DNA of 64,000 nt from Salvator merianae (lineage: Eukaryota > Chordata > Lepidosauria > Squamata > Teiidae), in contig QVOM02000126.1 in assembly GCA_003586115.2 (NCBI GenBank), positions 11,203,404 to 11,267,403 on the forward strand, in the 5' to 3' direction. The notes beneath the pieces were generated by a model that did not search any database, was not told the DNA's origin, and was given only the letters and a program-made list of their open reading frames with translations. Positions 20,575 to 32,385 of this stretch are shown piece by piece; within the stretch, counting starts at the first letter, position 1; each line of letters opens with the position of its first letter. Made by a program: the position numbers and the translations under genes.

Positions 20575-22620
20575 TGAGATTCCACAGAGTTATCAGCCCT
20601 GTGGAACAGATCTTGCAACCACACATAGCCGTACAGATTCTGACCTGCGCCTTCTCAGGTAGGAAAGGAAAAAGGTTACGTACACAGCACCGACCCTGGT
20701 AACCGGCAAGAGAAATTTTGGATAACAGGCTTCTAATGGGCACATTTTAGCCTGCCTTTATCCCTTGTCTGTTCCACACAGCAGCCCTCTCTTCCTTCAA
20801 GGGCTAACACAAGCAGCTCTCTTGACCCCTGGGATCACTAGACGGAGAGCCATCCCTCCAGCGTTTGCTCCAAAGCTTGTTCCAGTCACTGGCAAGCAGA
20901 CCTTCAGCAGGTTTCCACACAAATGATTTATCTGCTTAGGCGTGCGGATTCAAAACACAACCTCACGCTGGATCTGACCTTTGTGTAGTAGCAGCTGGGA
21001 GCACTGCAGCCACCAGAAGGACAGAGAACCGCTGGACTGCAGTCTGCTGGGCTTGTTCAAAGTCTACTGGCACACAGTAGCTCTTGCTTGGATCCAGCAC
21101 ATTCTGGGTCAGATCGAAGTGCGAGCTGCCGGCCCAGCAAATTCAAAACAAGCCCTCCAAATCCTGAAGCGGCTGTTGCTTTGTCCATTGAGCCTGCTAT
21201 TCTATGAGCAAACCAACACTAGTCCTTCCACGTCCTGGGTTCAAAAGGGAATCTTTCACCCAGAGATATCCCTGAACAGAACTAAGATCTCAGCCACGCA
21301 CAACATACGGACTATTGCTAAGTTTTGCATTTTCCTGCCAGTGACAAAGAAGGCATCCGACCAATCACAGCTCCATTCAAACTATTAAACAATTAAATAT
21401 ACAAACAGGCAGTTTGCACATGCTCAGAGGCAAGCCTGCTCAAGAGATCTCTACACGCACAGTAATTTTGCTTCTGAAAGTTTGACCAAGGGACTAGTAA
21501 CAAAGACGCCAAAACGAAACAATACAGGAAAACACACACGCAAAGGTAACAATATCAATAACAACCATTTCAGGAAATAAGTCATTTGGTTGCTTTTGAG
21601 AAGCAGAATAGCAGCAAAGAGGGAAAGAATGGCAGAACGCTAACATTGCACGCACAGAAATAAAACATAGGAAAGGGCGCAGTCATCTCAGGAAGAGAAA
21701 AGAGGAAGAGAAAGATTTACCTGTCCTTATGGAGATGGATTCTTCTTATGGAAGTTCGCAGGATTCAGGCAGCAAATAGAAGGCAGAGGGGCTCTCTTGA
21801 GAGTCAGAGGGCAAGAAAGATTTACTGACCATAAAGATGGAGGATCTTATATTGGGAAAATTCAAAGAGATTTTTTTGTTGTTGTTGTTAAAAAGGAGGA
21901 GGAGTTTTTCCTTAGGAACAGGAAGGGCTTTCCAGCTTCTCAGAAAGGTTAAAAGATCATGGAACCTTTTTTTTTTAGGTATGCAAAATAAGAAGGGTCT
22001 GGGGGTCCCTTGAAAAAGAAAAGCGGAATTAATCTGCATATTACTTGGGGGGAAAGGTAGATTGTGCTAACACAATCACATTTGCAAGACAGCAGCTGTG
22101 ATGAGGAAACGTAGAAACACAGTTGTCTCCAGCAAAGGAAGTATATGTAAGTTGCCTGAGCAATTCTTGCCTCTGGCTTAGTGCCTTTCCATAAGAATAC
22201 AAAGTTTTTATGGACACTTGGGCAGGATTTTCTCCAAGGGACTGCCAGTTGAATGGCCTCCTGCTTTCCACAGCGTTCGCCCTAAGGGCGTGATTTGTCT
22301 CATGCCTTTCCAAGTTTGGCTGCCTTCATGGATTTTGATCCAAGCCTTTCCATAAAAACAATAGAATAGATTTTGTAACAACACCCAAAATACTATATTG
22401 AATTAATTGCTCAGAAGGTGCTGTCATCCTTTGCCTGCAATTGCTGATATTCTGCCTAAAAGGTTCTAGTGCTGAACAATCACTGACTTCTCCCATATAA
22501 AGCCAAAGCAATAAGTAAGCAAATAGCCAAGATTTGCTACATGTTTGGGATTTGGAACAGATAATGAAGCCTTCCCACGGATGTCTTGCCTACACCTGGA
22601 GCATGCCAGAGGAAACTGAA
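20575..22620. other. unique DNA
   Basis: About 2 kb without a recognised repeat or exon. ORFs of up to 135 codons occur but have no domain and no consistent splice context. Confidence 0.35.
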
Positions 22621-22625
22621 TCAGA

Positions 22626-23297
22626 GGGTACTTTTGCGCTTTCCATCTTGGAATGTTCGCAATCGAACATTCCAGGATGGAACAGCCCTCGTAGTGCAGC
22701 GGCCATTCACACTGTGAGGGCCGGAATGTTCTGGGAACGTGCATTCAGGTTCACACTACAAATGCTGGCGCCTGTCAAGACAGCGGCCAGGGAAACACCC
22801 AGCCGCTGCCATGGCAACCAGGGATGCAGCATGAAACTGCGCTGTTGCACTGCACTATGCAGCGCAGCATTCACACCCAGAATTAGAGGCACACACTGTG
22901 TACAGGAAGCAGTCCAGCTGCTCCCAGTATAGTTGTGGAGCATAATTTTGTGCTCCACAGCTAGTAACAACCGGGAGCGGCTGTGACCCACTCCCGATTG
23001 CTAGGGCCTCCACACAGTGTGGATGCACTTCACTAGTGAGCATCAGCAGTGGCTGCCGGCTTTAAGCCCAGGTGTTCATGCCCAGCGCCAAGCGTGCCAT
23101 GGCTGTTCGCGGGGCCTCCGGGCCTCCGTACTGCCGCAGCAGGTCACCTAGCGACCTGCTGCGGCAGTACGGAGGCCCGGAGGCCCCGCGAACAGCCATG
23201 GCGCGCTTGGCACAGGGGGCGAACACTTGGGCTTAAAGCCGGCAGCCGCTGCTGGTGAGGATGCAGACACTCACTAGTGAAAAGTGTGAACAGGCCC
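22626..23297. mobile_element. MITE, group A, TSD AGA, split by fold-back element
   Basis: Left end GGGTACTTTTGCGCTTTCC with a hairpin (CTTGGAATGTTCGCAATCG ... AACATTCCAGGATGGAAC); right end AAGTGTGAACAGGCCC. AGA lies at 22623-22625 and 23298-23300. The length is 672 bp only because 23044-23254 is a later insertion. Confidence 0.8.
23044..23254. mobile_element. GC-rich fold-back MITE, hAT-like, copy 3
   Basis: Starts CAGCAGTGGCTGCCGGC, ends GCCGGCAGCCGCTGCTG, and folds over almost its whole length around AGGTCACCTAGCGACCT. TSD GTGAGCAT (23036-23043) against GTGAGGAT (23255-23262). It sits inside the group A element, so it moved later. Confidence 0.85.
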
Positions 23298-23647
23298 AGA
23301 CACTCCTGTCTCCTAAGCTGGTAAATGGAAATGACACACTGATTCTAGAAGATGGGACAAACAGTAAAGGAAGAAAAACGATCACAACCAATAACTATAA
23401 TCGTTCTTAGCAATTTGGAGAAAGAGGGCCATTCAAAACACATCACCACCAGCAAAAGTCACAAGGTGCAGTGGCATAAGCTTCCCGCTGAAGTTCCGAA
23501 AACAGACAGCAAAGTGACGCCTTGACACTCACCCCAACAGCTATCTCAGTTGATTACAGAGAACAACTCACTGGAGTCTTTAAAAAGCTGCCCTTGAGAC
23601 GCTGGCAATTGTTGGCATCCTTCTATCTCAAAAGACAATGGAGAGGT

Positions 23648-23875
23648 ACATAAGAACATAAGGGGAGAATTGCTGAACCAGGCCACAGCCCATCTAGTCC
23701 AGCGTCCTGTCTCACACAATGGTCCACCCATTACATCTGGGAATCTCAATCAGAAGACAAGGGCAAAACCTTCACCTGCTCTCGACTCCCTGCAAATGGC
23801 CTTTAGAGGCATCCCGCCGGTCACTCCAACCTGGAGGAGGTACTCAAACATCAGTTCTAGTAACCAATGATTCTC
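23648..23875 (-). repeat. CR1 3' end, antisense
   Basis: Starts ACATAAGAACATAAGGGG and keeps the usual order up to TCTAGTAACCAATGATTC. Confidence 0.8.
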
Positions 23876-24074
23876 CATGCTCAGGTATGGAAACTGAGTT
23901 GCCTGGGCATCCGAGTTTCCCTCCTGGCCCTGCCAATGTCATCCAAAGGAGTGTAAACATGACATCTGGCACTGGATCGGCTATAGGATTTGCTGGAGAG
24001 ATGACCTGGGATCCATCCAACCACCTCTGGGTTTTCCGCCGCGGATTTCTGCCTTTGCCTTTCTCTTTGCCACA

Positions 24075-24190
24075 CACTCACCTGGTAGAGAGGCTATTTT
24101 GCTCGTAACTGGGAAAACCAGTGAGCTTCCATGGCAGACCCAGGCCTCGAACCAAGGGACTTCTGACTTCTAGTCTAGGATTCTGACCCA
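24075..24190 (-). repeat. tRNA-headed SINE fragment
   Basis: AGTGAGCTTCCATGGCAGAC then GGCCTCGAACCAAGG (an inverted B box) and TAGTCTAGGATTCTGACC, the head of a SINE on the minus strand. Confidence 0.6.
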
Positions 24191-24559
24191 ACCCAGCCCA
24201 GCCCAGCCCACACTGCCTCCCGGCTGCCACCCCTCCCCCCTCCAGACTTTAACCAGACTTTGTGTCTGCCAAGGAGCACGGGTGCCCGGTGCTTTTGCTT
24301 CTCTTCTCGCATGGCCACGACGGAGCCTCTTTGAGGGTCCCCTCTGACAATGTGACGCCCCCCACCCAGGGTCCCCCAAGCGAAGGTGTAGGGGGCAGAA
24401 AAATATCGTGACAAGAATTGTAGAACAAATGATTCCTCAAATGAAGTCTCGCACCGGTATAGGCAGCACTTTTTGGCCCACCATACACACCGGAAGCTGC
24501 CTGTGAGAGAAACCGGAACTCCTCTCTGGAGCCATATCACTCCAGTCCTTAAAAGGCAC

Positions 24560-24960
24560 GGGTTACGGCCCGGCTTCTGAGCCCAATTCATGGTCTTGAC
24601 TCTGACTTTCAAAATTTTAAATGACTCTGGACCCAAATATCTAAAGGAGCGTCTCCTCCCATATAGACCTGCCTGTCACATCTAGAAATGCCACCCCTCT
24701 GTGAGGTTGGTGGGAGAATGACTAGAGACAGGGCTTTTCCCATGGTGGCCCCGAGGCTCAGAGACACCCACACTGAACAGCTTTTGCCTTCTAGTAAAAA
24801 ATACTTTTGTTCCCCCAAGCAGTTGGTGATTAATTTTGTCTCCAGTAATGTGTGTGGATTTTGTAACATTTTATTTATTATAATTTTTTAAATTAGTTTT
24901 TATAGAATTTTTTTCTTATTTCTTCACGATCCTGGGACTTTAGTGTAGGGTAATATAAGA
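24560..24960 (+). pseudogene. L2-clade LINE C-terminus and tail
   Basis: The plus frame reads GPKYLKERLLPYRPAC, the conserved KYL...LLPYRP motif, followed by decayed TGLFPWWPRGSET text and an AT-rich 3' UTR with ATATAAGAATATATAAAT. Confidence 0.7.
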
Positions 24961-25313
24961 ATATATAAATAACCTTGCCCTTAACTTTTTTTAAAAAGTG
25001 GGCAGAAGAATGAATGGACAAAGTAGTTCTGCAGAGTGTAAAGCACATACAGTGGTTCCCTAATTAAAACAATGCTAGAATCTACTTGTCTATACAGATC
25101 CAATATTACAGTAGTCATGGAGTACAGCAAAAAAGGGACAAAGAACCCTTTATGATAAAGATAATATTACATGGCTTCAGCTGTTCTTAGTAACAGAGAA
25201 GGACAAGACCTCTTCAGTGACAACCCAGCAGACTGGTGAAGGCAGTTTTAAAAAGGGAACTGCTCAGCTGCTTAGAAGATTGGTTATTAAGGTCTTCTTT
25301 TTTCTCTGGATTA

Positions 25314-26195
25314 TTTAAGAACATAAGAGGAGCCTTGCTGGATCAGGCCACGGCCCATCTAGTCCAGCATTCTGTTTCACACAGTGGCCCACCAACTGCT
25401 TCCGGGCATTCTCAAGGAGAAGATAAAGGCAAAACCTTCACCTGCTCTCAACTCCCTGCAAATGGCCTTGAGAGGCATCCTGCCTCTTCCTCCAACCTGG
25501 TGGCAGTACCTAGGCATCCATTTTAGCAGCCATTGATACACCTGACCTCCATGAATTAAGAGGATCCCTTCCGGTTCAGGCCACAGCCCATCTGGTCCAG
25601 CATCCTGGGCCTGTTCGCACTTTGGCCTAGCAAGCATAAAGCAATTGGGGCGCTGCACAGCCCAATCACGTAGGCCTGGTGGCACAGGCGCGATCCACCA
25701 TCGTGTCTGCACCCTGCATGGGCCTCCTGGTCGCCATGGCAGCAGCCTGACGCTTGCTGGCTGCTGCCATGGCAAGGATCCGGCATGTCTACCAGCATTC
25801 ACACACGTGAATGCCGGTAGCCGGCTTCAGGTAGGTTTTTAAGGCCCCATTGTGCAGACGGTGTGAACAGGACCCCTGTCTCACACAGTGGCCCACCAAC
25901 TGCTTCTGGGCATCTCAAGCAGAAGACAAAGCTCTTGACTCCCTGCAGCAAATGGCCTTTAGAGGCCTCCTGCCTGTCTCTCCAACCTGGAGGCAACAAC
26001 GAAGCATCCATTCCAGTAACCATCGATACACCTGACCTCCATGAACCTGTCCAATATATTCTTAAAGCTATCCAGGCTGGTTGCTGTCACCACCTCTGCT
26101 GGTAGTAAATTCCAAAGTCTGATGACCCTCTGTGTGAAAAAATACTTCCCCTTGTCAGTCCTAACTCTCCTGCCCATCAGCTTCATAGAGTGCCT
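25314..26195 (-). pseudogene. CR1 3' ends, one with ORF2 C-terminus, split by a MITE
   Basis: 25314-25558 is one antisense copy. A second starts near 25559, is broken at 25607-25874, and continues to 26195. Its minus frame (25959-26204) reads GKYFFTQRVIRLWNLLPAEV then VTATSLDSFKNILDRFMEV, the end of CR1 ORF2. This copy identifies the commonest repeat here as CR1. Confidence 0.9.
25607..25874. mobile_element. MITE with verified empty site, TSD CCT
   Basis: Left end GGGCCTGTTCGCACTTTGG, right end GTGTGAACAGGACC. The CR1 text CCAGCATCCT stops at 25606 and resumes as CCTGTCTCACACAGTGG at 25875. Sister CR1 copies read CCAGCATCCTGTCTCACAC without a gap, so the duplication is exactly CCT. Inside is a GCCATGGCAGCAGCCTGACG ... 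GCTGCTGCCATGGC hairpin. Confidence 0.9.
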
Positions 26196-26199
26196 TTTC

Positions 26200-27317
26200 C
26201 ACACTATGCATGGTTGAACAATTCTGGGGAGGGGGGCTTGGTGAACATCTTGAGTAAAAAGTTTGTTTTTGAAATCACATTGGTCTTATAAACACTTTTT
26301 CCTTCAGGCCACCAATCCAAATCCTAAGGAAGAGGAATCACACTCTTAATGTCCCTCATTTTGTTCATAAGGGATTATTAATTGGGAGTGGTGGTTAACC
26401 ATTATTTCCACATGCTGTGGTACCCCAAAGTTTGCAAACCATGGTTCTAGCGTATTAGCTAACCCGCCTACCTCTGTTTAGTATCATCTGCCATCTGACA
26501 AACATCCCATAGTCTTCACCCTCCAAGTTACGAAGAAAAATGTCCAACAGTATGTGGCCCAGTTCTGAACCCTGAGGCATCTTGACACCTCTTCTCTCTT
26601 TTGATGAGAAAATGTTGGTGAACATTCTTTGTCACCCATTCACTGATTAGAATATCACAAGACACTATTGGCAAATGCCCAGCTGGTGTCTAGACGCATT
26701 ATACTAACTGCATTCCCACAATCTACTAAGGAAGTTGCTTGATTGAAATTCAAGATAGGATTAGTCTGCTAAGACTTGGTCCTGAAAAGGCTATATGCTG
26801 GTTTCCTGTAAAGACTTCCAAATTACAAAATGCACATAGATCAACAGGGAACTCAAGAAACTGCTCTTGAACTGTTTGGCTTGTAGTTTTCCAAATCCTC
26901 TTTGTGCCATTTTGGAAGTTGGGGTAATATTTGGGCTTCTCCAATCATCTGGCATTAGAGCTTCTTAAAGATAACAGATGAAGGTTTTCATAGTCCATGA
27001 ATAAGTTGCCCCCAAACCAGGAAATTTTGAGTCTTCAGCCAGCTGGCTAATGCCCCAAATAGGCATGTACAGTGGTTTGGGCAACCAAAACGATCGAATT
27101 TCCAAGCCAGAAAGACAGAAGCTTGCCAATGTATAGGGGTGGTTCATGCCAAGCTTTCTCTCTGCTCCCCGATGCAGTGTGCAAAAACAACAACCATCAG
27201 AAAACACGGTGGACCAGATCAGGGTTCTAATTCCACCAGGCCTGATCCCAAACATCAAAGTTACCCGACTGCATTGCCGTGTACTGTGAAAATGATGGAC
27301 TTTAGTCCTGAATTTTA
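26200..27317. other. unique DNA
   Basis: No repeat recognised with confidence. 26460-26700 could be very old LINE sequence, but I cannot show it. Confidence 0.35.
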
Positions 27318-27320
27318 TTA

Positions 27321-27458
27321 GGCTGCATCTAGACATTGCTTGTTTATCCTGCTATACTTGGATATTCCAGAATAAAGCATGGATATTCCGGAATATCCAT
27401 GCTTTATTATGGAATATTCAAATATAATGGAATAAGTAAGCGATGTCTGGATGCAGTC
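27321..27458. mobile_element. MITE, group F, PIF/Harbinger-like, TSD TTA
   Basis: Left end GGCTGCATCTAGACATTGCTT, right end AAGCGATGTCTGGATGCAGTC, TTA at 27318-27320 and 27459-27461. The centre is a strong palindrome, AAGCATGGATATTCC facing GGAATATCCATGCTT. The TTA target and GG-initial end fit PIF/Harbinger. Confidence 0.8.
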
Positions 27459-27461
27459 TTA

Positions 27462-28358
27462 GTCTCTCAAAACAACCTCAGTGTCCACTATGAGAAAAAT
27501 AAACCAAGCACCAGTCCAGGTATGGATAACTTCTCAGTGTTCTGTCTTTCCTTTTCAGATGACCAAAAGCAGCATACACATAAAGCGTACACAAGTCATG
27601 ATCTTGAACTTTTGGTAAAAAAAAAGAAAAAGATGGTAGAATGTTGGCTTTTCCCCCCCAGTTACATATAAACTGCACCAAATCCTCCGCCTTCTTCTTC
27701 TAGGTGTTTTCATTTATCCCAGATTGATTCAGCTATTCCTGCTAAGTTAAGAAAAGCTGGCTATAACAACCTGACTTTCACTCATCTTTGAAATTTAAAC
27801 AGGATTAGATTTGGTTGATAGATGGATAGGAGACCACCTGGAAATCTCTGTGCTGTAGACTAGAAAAGAAAGTCAAAAACTCATTAAAAAGGCAATGCCA
27901 GACCATTTTTGTGTTGCTGCCAAGAGATCTATACGTCTATATTGGTTCCAGGGGTGGACTCAAGGAAATCTTTATGTTTTGAGGAAAAATCCTATCATTA
28001 TTCTTATTATTTTATTATTTGTCTGAATTGGTTATCACAGATGTCTGCAAGCAGCCTACAGAATTTTAAGCAGGAAAACAAACATAAAGCAATTCAAATT
28101 ATCTAAATCTGGTAAAAACTGCAAGAGTAGCGTACTAGAAAACAAATACCACAGGATCCAGAAAAAAACATCAATCATGAGTTTCTGTATTAGAAGAACC
28201 AACCATGTAAAAATGCGTTTCAATACAAGTCTCCAAATACCTGGATGAAAAGGCACCTCTTGGCCTGGTGACACATATTGCAACTGAGCTTAACCAGCTG
28301 CACTGGCCGTCACTTAACTACTAGGCCAGAAAGGGTGATTATTCTGTTCTGAAACCAA
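27462..28358. other. unique DNA with a 5S-derived fragment
   Basis: Apart from 27785-27862, nothing recognised. AT-rich. Confidence 0.35.
27785..27862 (+). repeat. 5S-rRNA-derived SINE remnant
   Basis: AAACAGGATTAGATTTGG, then GATGGATAGGAGACCACCTGG and GTGCTGTAGACTAG follow the order of the 5S rRNA 3' half. Too mutated to be a gene; more likely the head of a 5S-type SINE. Confidence 0.6.
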
Positions 28359-28876
28359 GGGCCTTTCTGCATGGACCCTTAATCCATATTAAGGGCCCAT
28401 GTAGTTCACTTCTAGACCACGAAGATCTGCTTGTTAGGGCAGATCTATGAGGTCACACACACCCACTGGTCCATTCTATCTGCACAAGACACAGTGAGAT
28501 CTGGATTAAGGGCAACCGTAATCTGGACATCTGATAGACCTGATTAATTGGGTCTACCAGGGCGACCAGCAGCCCTGATCTGTGTTCAGGAGTACTAGAG
28601 GGTACCTCTTAGCAGCATGCCATAGCATACCACCAAAAGCAGCCCCCAGAGACCCTAAGGTTAGGAACCTTTGCTCCTAGTCTTTGGAGGCATGGGGGTG
28701 CAGCTGTGAAGCATGCATGAAGTTCACAGCCATGGTGTGGGGTTATCCGGATCAACACTGTCAGGCAAACAGTGCTAATCCTGTCCACGCCTCCCTGCAG
28801 TCTGGATCAGTGGGCCGAGCTAGTCCATCCATGCCCACTGATATGAGTTTCAGGCAGGTAAGCGCAGAAAGGGTCC
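28359..28876. mobile_element. MITE, group D (about 520 bp)
   Basis: Left end GGGCCTTTCTGCATGGACCC with CCTTAATCCATATTAAGG beside it; right end AAGCGCAGAAAGGGTCC. Flanks CAA/AAA are one mismatch apart. Inside are GATCTGCTTGTTAGGGCAGATC and the group module GAGACCCTAAGGTTAGGAAC. Confidence 0.7.
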
Positions 28877-29039
28877 AAATGTACACACCCCACGCTGTTT
28901 TAATTACTCAATGCTTGTTGATAACTGCAGCAAGCTTGTAACAGATATCCTCATTAGGCCCGAGTTTGATGAAAAAACTTAACGAGCGTTATTTTTACTG
29001 CTTGGGGCTAAGATGTGCCACAGGAAATGACGGAGCGTT

Positions 29040-30180
29040 TTAAGAACATAAGAACATAGGAGGAGCCCTGCTAGAACAGGCCACAGCCCATCTAGTCCAG
29101 GGGCCTGTTCGCACTGTGTACTAGTGAGCGTCTGAGACGCTCCCTAGTACAGTGCTTCTGCACCCTTGCAACTAGGAGCTGCATAACGCTGTTCCTGATC
29201 GCAACTAGAAGTGGAGCACAAATTAGCGCTCCACAGCTTTACTGGGAGCCGATAGCCAGCTCCTGGCAAAGTGCTTTTGCACTTGCTGTGGTGGCCAGGC
29301 CTGTGTAATCAGGCAATTACACTTGTGTCTGCCTGTGCGCTGCACCGCACTGGCAATCACCATGGTAGCAGCCAGACGTTTCCCAGCTGCTACCATTGCA
29401 AGGATTCAGCAAGGCTACCAGCATTTGCACCACAAATACTGTCCATACCACCGTAGAACAGGATAATTATCCTGCTCCATGGTGGTTAGCGTCAAAATGC
29501 CCCAGATCCGATTTAAACAGTGGCCCACCAATTGCTTCTGGGCATCTCACACAGAAGACAAAGACATACGAGGAGCTCTGCTGGACTTAAGAGGAGCTCT
29601 GCTGGATCGGGCCACAAGCCATCGCCCTTCTAGTCCAGCATCCCATCTCACACAGTGGCCCACCAATTGCTTCTGGGCATCTCAAGCAGAAGACGAAGGC
29701 GAAACCTTCACCTGCTCTCAATTCCCTGCAAATGGGCTTTAGAGGTCTCCTGCCTGTCTCTCCAACCCAGAGGCAGTACCTAGCCATTGATACATCTCTC
29801 CTCCATGAATTTTCTAACCTTGTAAGGACATAAGAGGAGCCCTGCTGGATCAGACCATGGTCCATCTAGTCCAGCATGCTGTCTCATGCAGTGGTCTACC
29901 AATTTCTCCTGGGCATCTCAAGCAGAAGACAAAGGCAAGACCTTCACCTGCTCTCAACTCCCTGCAAATGGCCTTTAGAGGCATCCTGCCTGCCTCTCCA
30001 CCCTGAAGGAAGTATCTAGGCATCCATTCTAGTAGCCATTGGTATGCTTCACCTCCATGAATCTGTCCAATCCGTTCTTAGAGCTATCAGGCTGATTTCT
30101 ACCATCACCTTTTCCGGTAGTAAATTCCATAAACCGATGACCCTCTGGGTGAAACAATCCCTCCCCTTGTTTTATTTTCA
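29040..30180 (-). repeat. cluster of antisense CR1 3' ends
   Basis: Copies begin at about 29040 (with a doubled AAGAACAT octamer), 29572 and 29826. The first is interrupted at 29101-29502. The last continues into the coding tail TCCATAAACCGATGACCCTC. Confidence 0.85.
29101..29502. mobile_element. MITE, group A, TSD CAG, inside CR1
   Basis: Left end GGGCCTGTTCGCACTGTG, right end GTCAAAATGCCC. CAG lies at 29098-29100 (end of CTAGTCCAG) and 29503-29505. The interrupted CR1 phrase in sister copies is CTAGTCCAGCATCCTG, consistent with a 3-bp duplication. Confidence 0.85.
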
Positions 30181-30730
30181 AATACCGTGTTGCAGCAACC
30201 AGCTTAGAAGAACACACCACTAGGACATGCCATGAATGTTTTTGGAGGCAGTCAGTCCACAGTGGAACCACAGAGGGAGGAATTAGAAAGCACTTCCTTC
30301 CTTTTATCATCTCCGCAATTGCAAATGTCAACCATTTTTACTCCTGCAGCTCAGACCAAAACAGAGGCATCTAAACCAACACTTTCCGTCCAAATAATTT
30401 ATTTGAGAGAACAAACACCACCGCAGTGTCTGCTGCCTTTTTTAGCAGTCTCAGCCACAAATCTTTCAGTCTTTAGCATATACAACACTCAGTTTTTGGA
30501 AAATTTAAAAAAACAACAACAAACCACAGCCAGTGAATTCCTAGCAGCCCTGCTTTCCTCAATGGGGGCTCTTGGGGAGTTTTTTACCTTTTCAGTCAAG
30601 AAAGGAAATCATGTGTTATACTGTATTTTAGTTATGTTTTAACTCTTGTAAATTGTATCTTTTTACTCTTGTAACCCACACAGGGACCCTAGGGCGAAGG
30701 ACGGGATATAAATACTGTAACTAAATAGAC
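30181..30730 (+). other. unique DNA ending in a LINE 3' tail
   Basis: 30620-30728 has GTAACCCACACAGGGACCC and GGATATAAATACTG, an L2-like 3' end. The 136-codon ORF at 30232-30642 crosses repeat and non-repeat sequence and has no domain. Confidence 0.45.
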
Positions 30731-30856
30731 AGTATCTTAGGGAAACTTTTGTGTAGCACAGGGATATTCATCTTTCTCTTCCAATTACTAATCCAAGAAT
30801 TATATAAAATGGGAATTCTGTATGGCAGGAATAAGGAAGGGAAAATCAATCACTTA

Positions 30857-31056
30857 GGGCGATTCCGCACTAGCCTGTATACTGGAACAGCAAGCGTACT
30901 GGGAGCCTCATTGGCTGATGTCGGCTGGATCGGAGACTAGGCTCCGCCCCCAAGGGGCAGTCTAAGGGGGCAGAGCTTTCCTTAGTGTGGACAGGACCCT
31001 GCTAGTATACTTGTTGGTCCAGGATACCAGTCCAGTAGCCAGTGCCAAATTGAAGC
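30857..31056. mobile_element. MITE, group B (about 200 bp)
   Basis: Left end GGGCGATTCCGCACTAGCC, arms GTATACTGGAACAGCAAGC and CTTGTTGGTCCAGGATACC. Left flank TTA; the right terminus is mutated. Confidence 0.7.
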
Positions 31057-31071
31057 TATAGTCTATATCCA

Positions 31072-31446
31072 TGCTAAAGTGTATCTACACCACGCCAAGG
31101 CCCTGGCGATTGGGAGCAAACTACTGCTTCCGATCACTACTTGCTGTGGAGCACAAAATCATGCTCCACAGCTATACCAGGAGCAGATGGACTGCTCCTG
31201 GTACACTGCGTTCGCACCCTCTTCCAGGTGTGAACGCTGAGCGGCACAGCTGCAGCTGTGCAGTCACGCTGCGTTCCCAGTCACCATGGCAGCAGCCAGA
31301 AGTTTCCCCCACCGCAAGCATTCGCAGTTTGAACGCTGGTATCCTGTTGCCGGTATGTTCCAGGCCTCACAGGGTGAACGGCTTTCGCACTGCAAAGTCT
31401 GTTCCACTTTAGAACGGGAAAATTATCCCATTCTAAGGCGGAAAGT
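31072..31446. mobile_element. MITE, group A, both ends eroded
   Basis: Keeps the internal order GGAGCACAAAATCATGCTCC, GCTATACCAGGAGCAG, CACCATGGCAGCAGCC and a terminal ATTATCCCATTCTAAGGCGG hairpin side. Confidence 0.65.
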
Positions 31447-31939
31447 TGAAGAGATCCAGAACTGCTCCAAATCAATTAGTTGCAAAATCACAGCTGAGCA
31501 GTTTTGATTTTGCCACACATCTCTGCCTATGAAAGCAAGTTGTGGAAACGTAAAGGAGCTAAATTATATTTAAACCAGCAAGGGAGAAAGGAGGAACCCG
31601 CTGGGCAAGCCACCAAGTCGCTGCCATTGCTGTTCTTTTCCTCCTCAGCTGTAAGGAAAACTCACCAGATAGGATGGTATTTTGAGTGGGAGAAAAACTC
31701 CGCTGACTTGCTTGAGACCAAGGGCCAGTGGCTACCTTATGGGTAGGGATTCAACACCCACAGGGTGACCCAGAGCAGAAACATCAGGTGCCCACAGGCC
31801 CACTGTGATCTGTGGGCACTCTCTTCTGGAAGAGTGGCCACTCTGACCAGCTCATCCCCCACTTTTTGGAGCTGATTTTATCAGCGCTCTTGAACTGAAA
31901 TGCATCTGCCTTGCCATTGCATCCCATGTGGAAGACAGA
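31447..31939. other. unique DNA
   Basis: No feature recognised. Confidence 0.35.
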
Positions 31940-32385
31940 GGGCGCGTTCGCACTTTAGTGAGCATGGAGACGCTCACTAGCACAATGCACCCACATTTTG
32001 TGGAGGCCCAAGTAATCGGAAGCGTCTGAAGATGCTCCCAGATCACTACAAGCTGTGGAGCACAAAATCGTGCTCCACAGTTTTACCGAGAGCAGCTGAA
32101 TGGCTCACAGTACGTAGTGTTCGCACCTACTTCTAGGTGCGAATGCTGCAGGCCATGTGCAGGGGTGCCTGCACACTCGCACACCACATCCCTGGTCACC
32201 ATGGCAGTGGCCAGACATTTCTGCAGTCACTCTCATGCCAGGCGGGTGGCACTCGCACTGCGAATGCTGGAAGCCCAGTTCTGGCTTGTTCCAGCCCTTG
32301 TAGTGCGGATGGCTACCACGCTACGGGGACTTGTTCCATCTTGGAATGTTTGGATTTGGCCAAGGTGGAAAGTGAGAAAAGGCCC
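31940..32385. mobile_element. MITE, group A, TSD AGA
   Basis: Left end GGGCGCGTTCGCACTTTAG, right end GTGAGAAAAGGCCC, AGA at 31937-31939 and 32386-32388. Internal hairpin GGAGCACAAAATCGTGCTCC. Confidence 0.8.
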
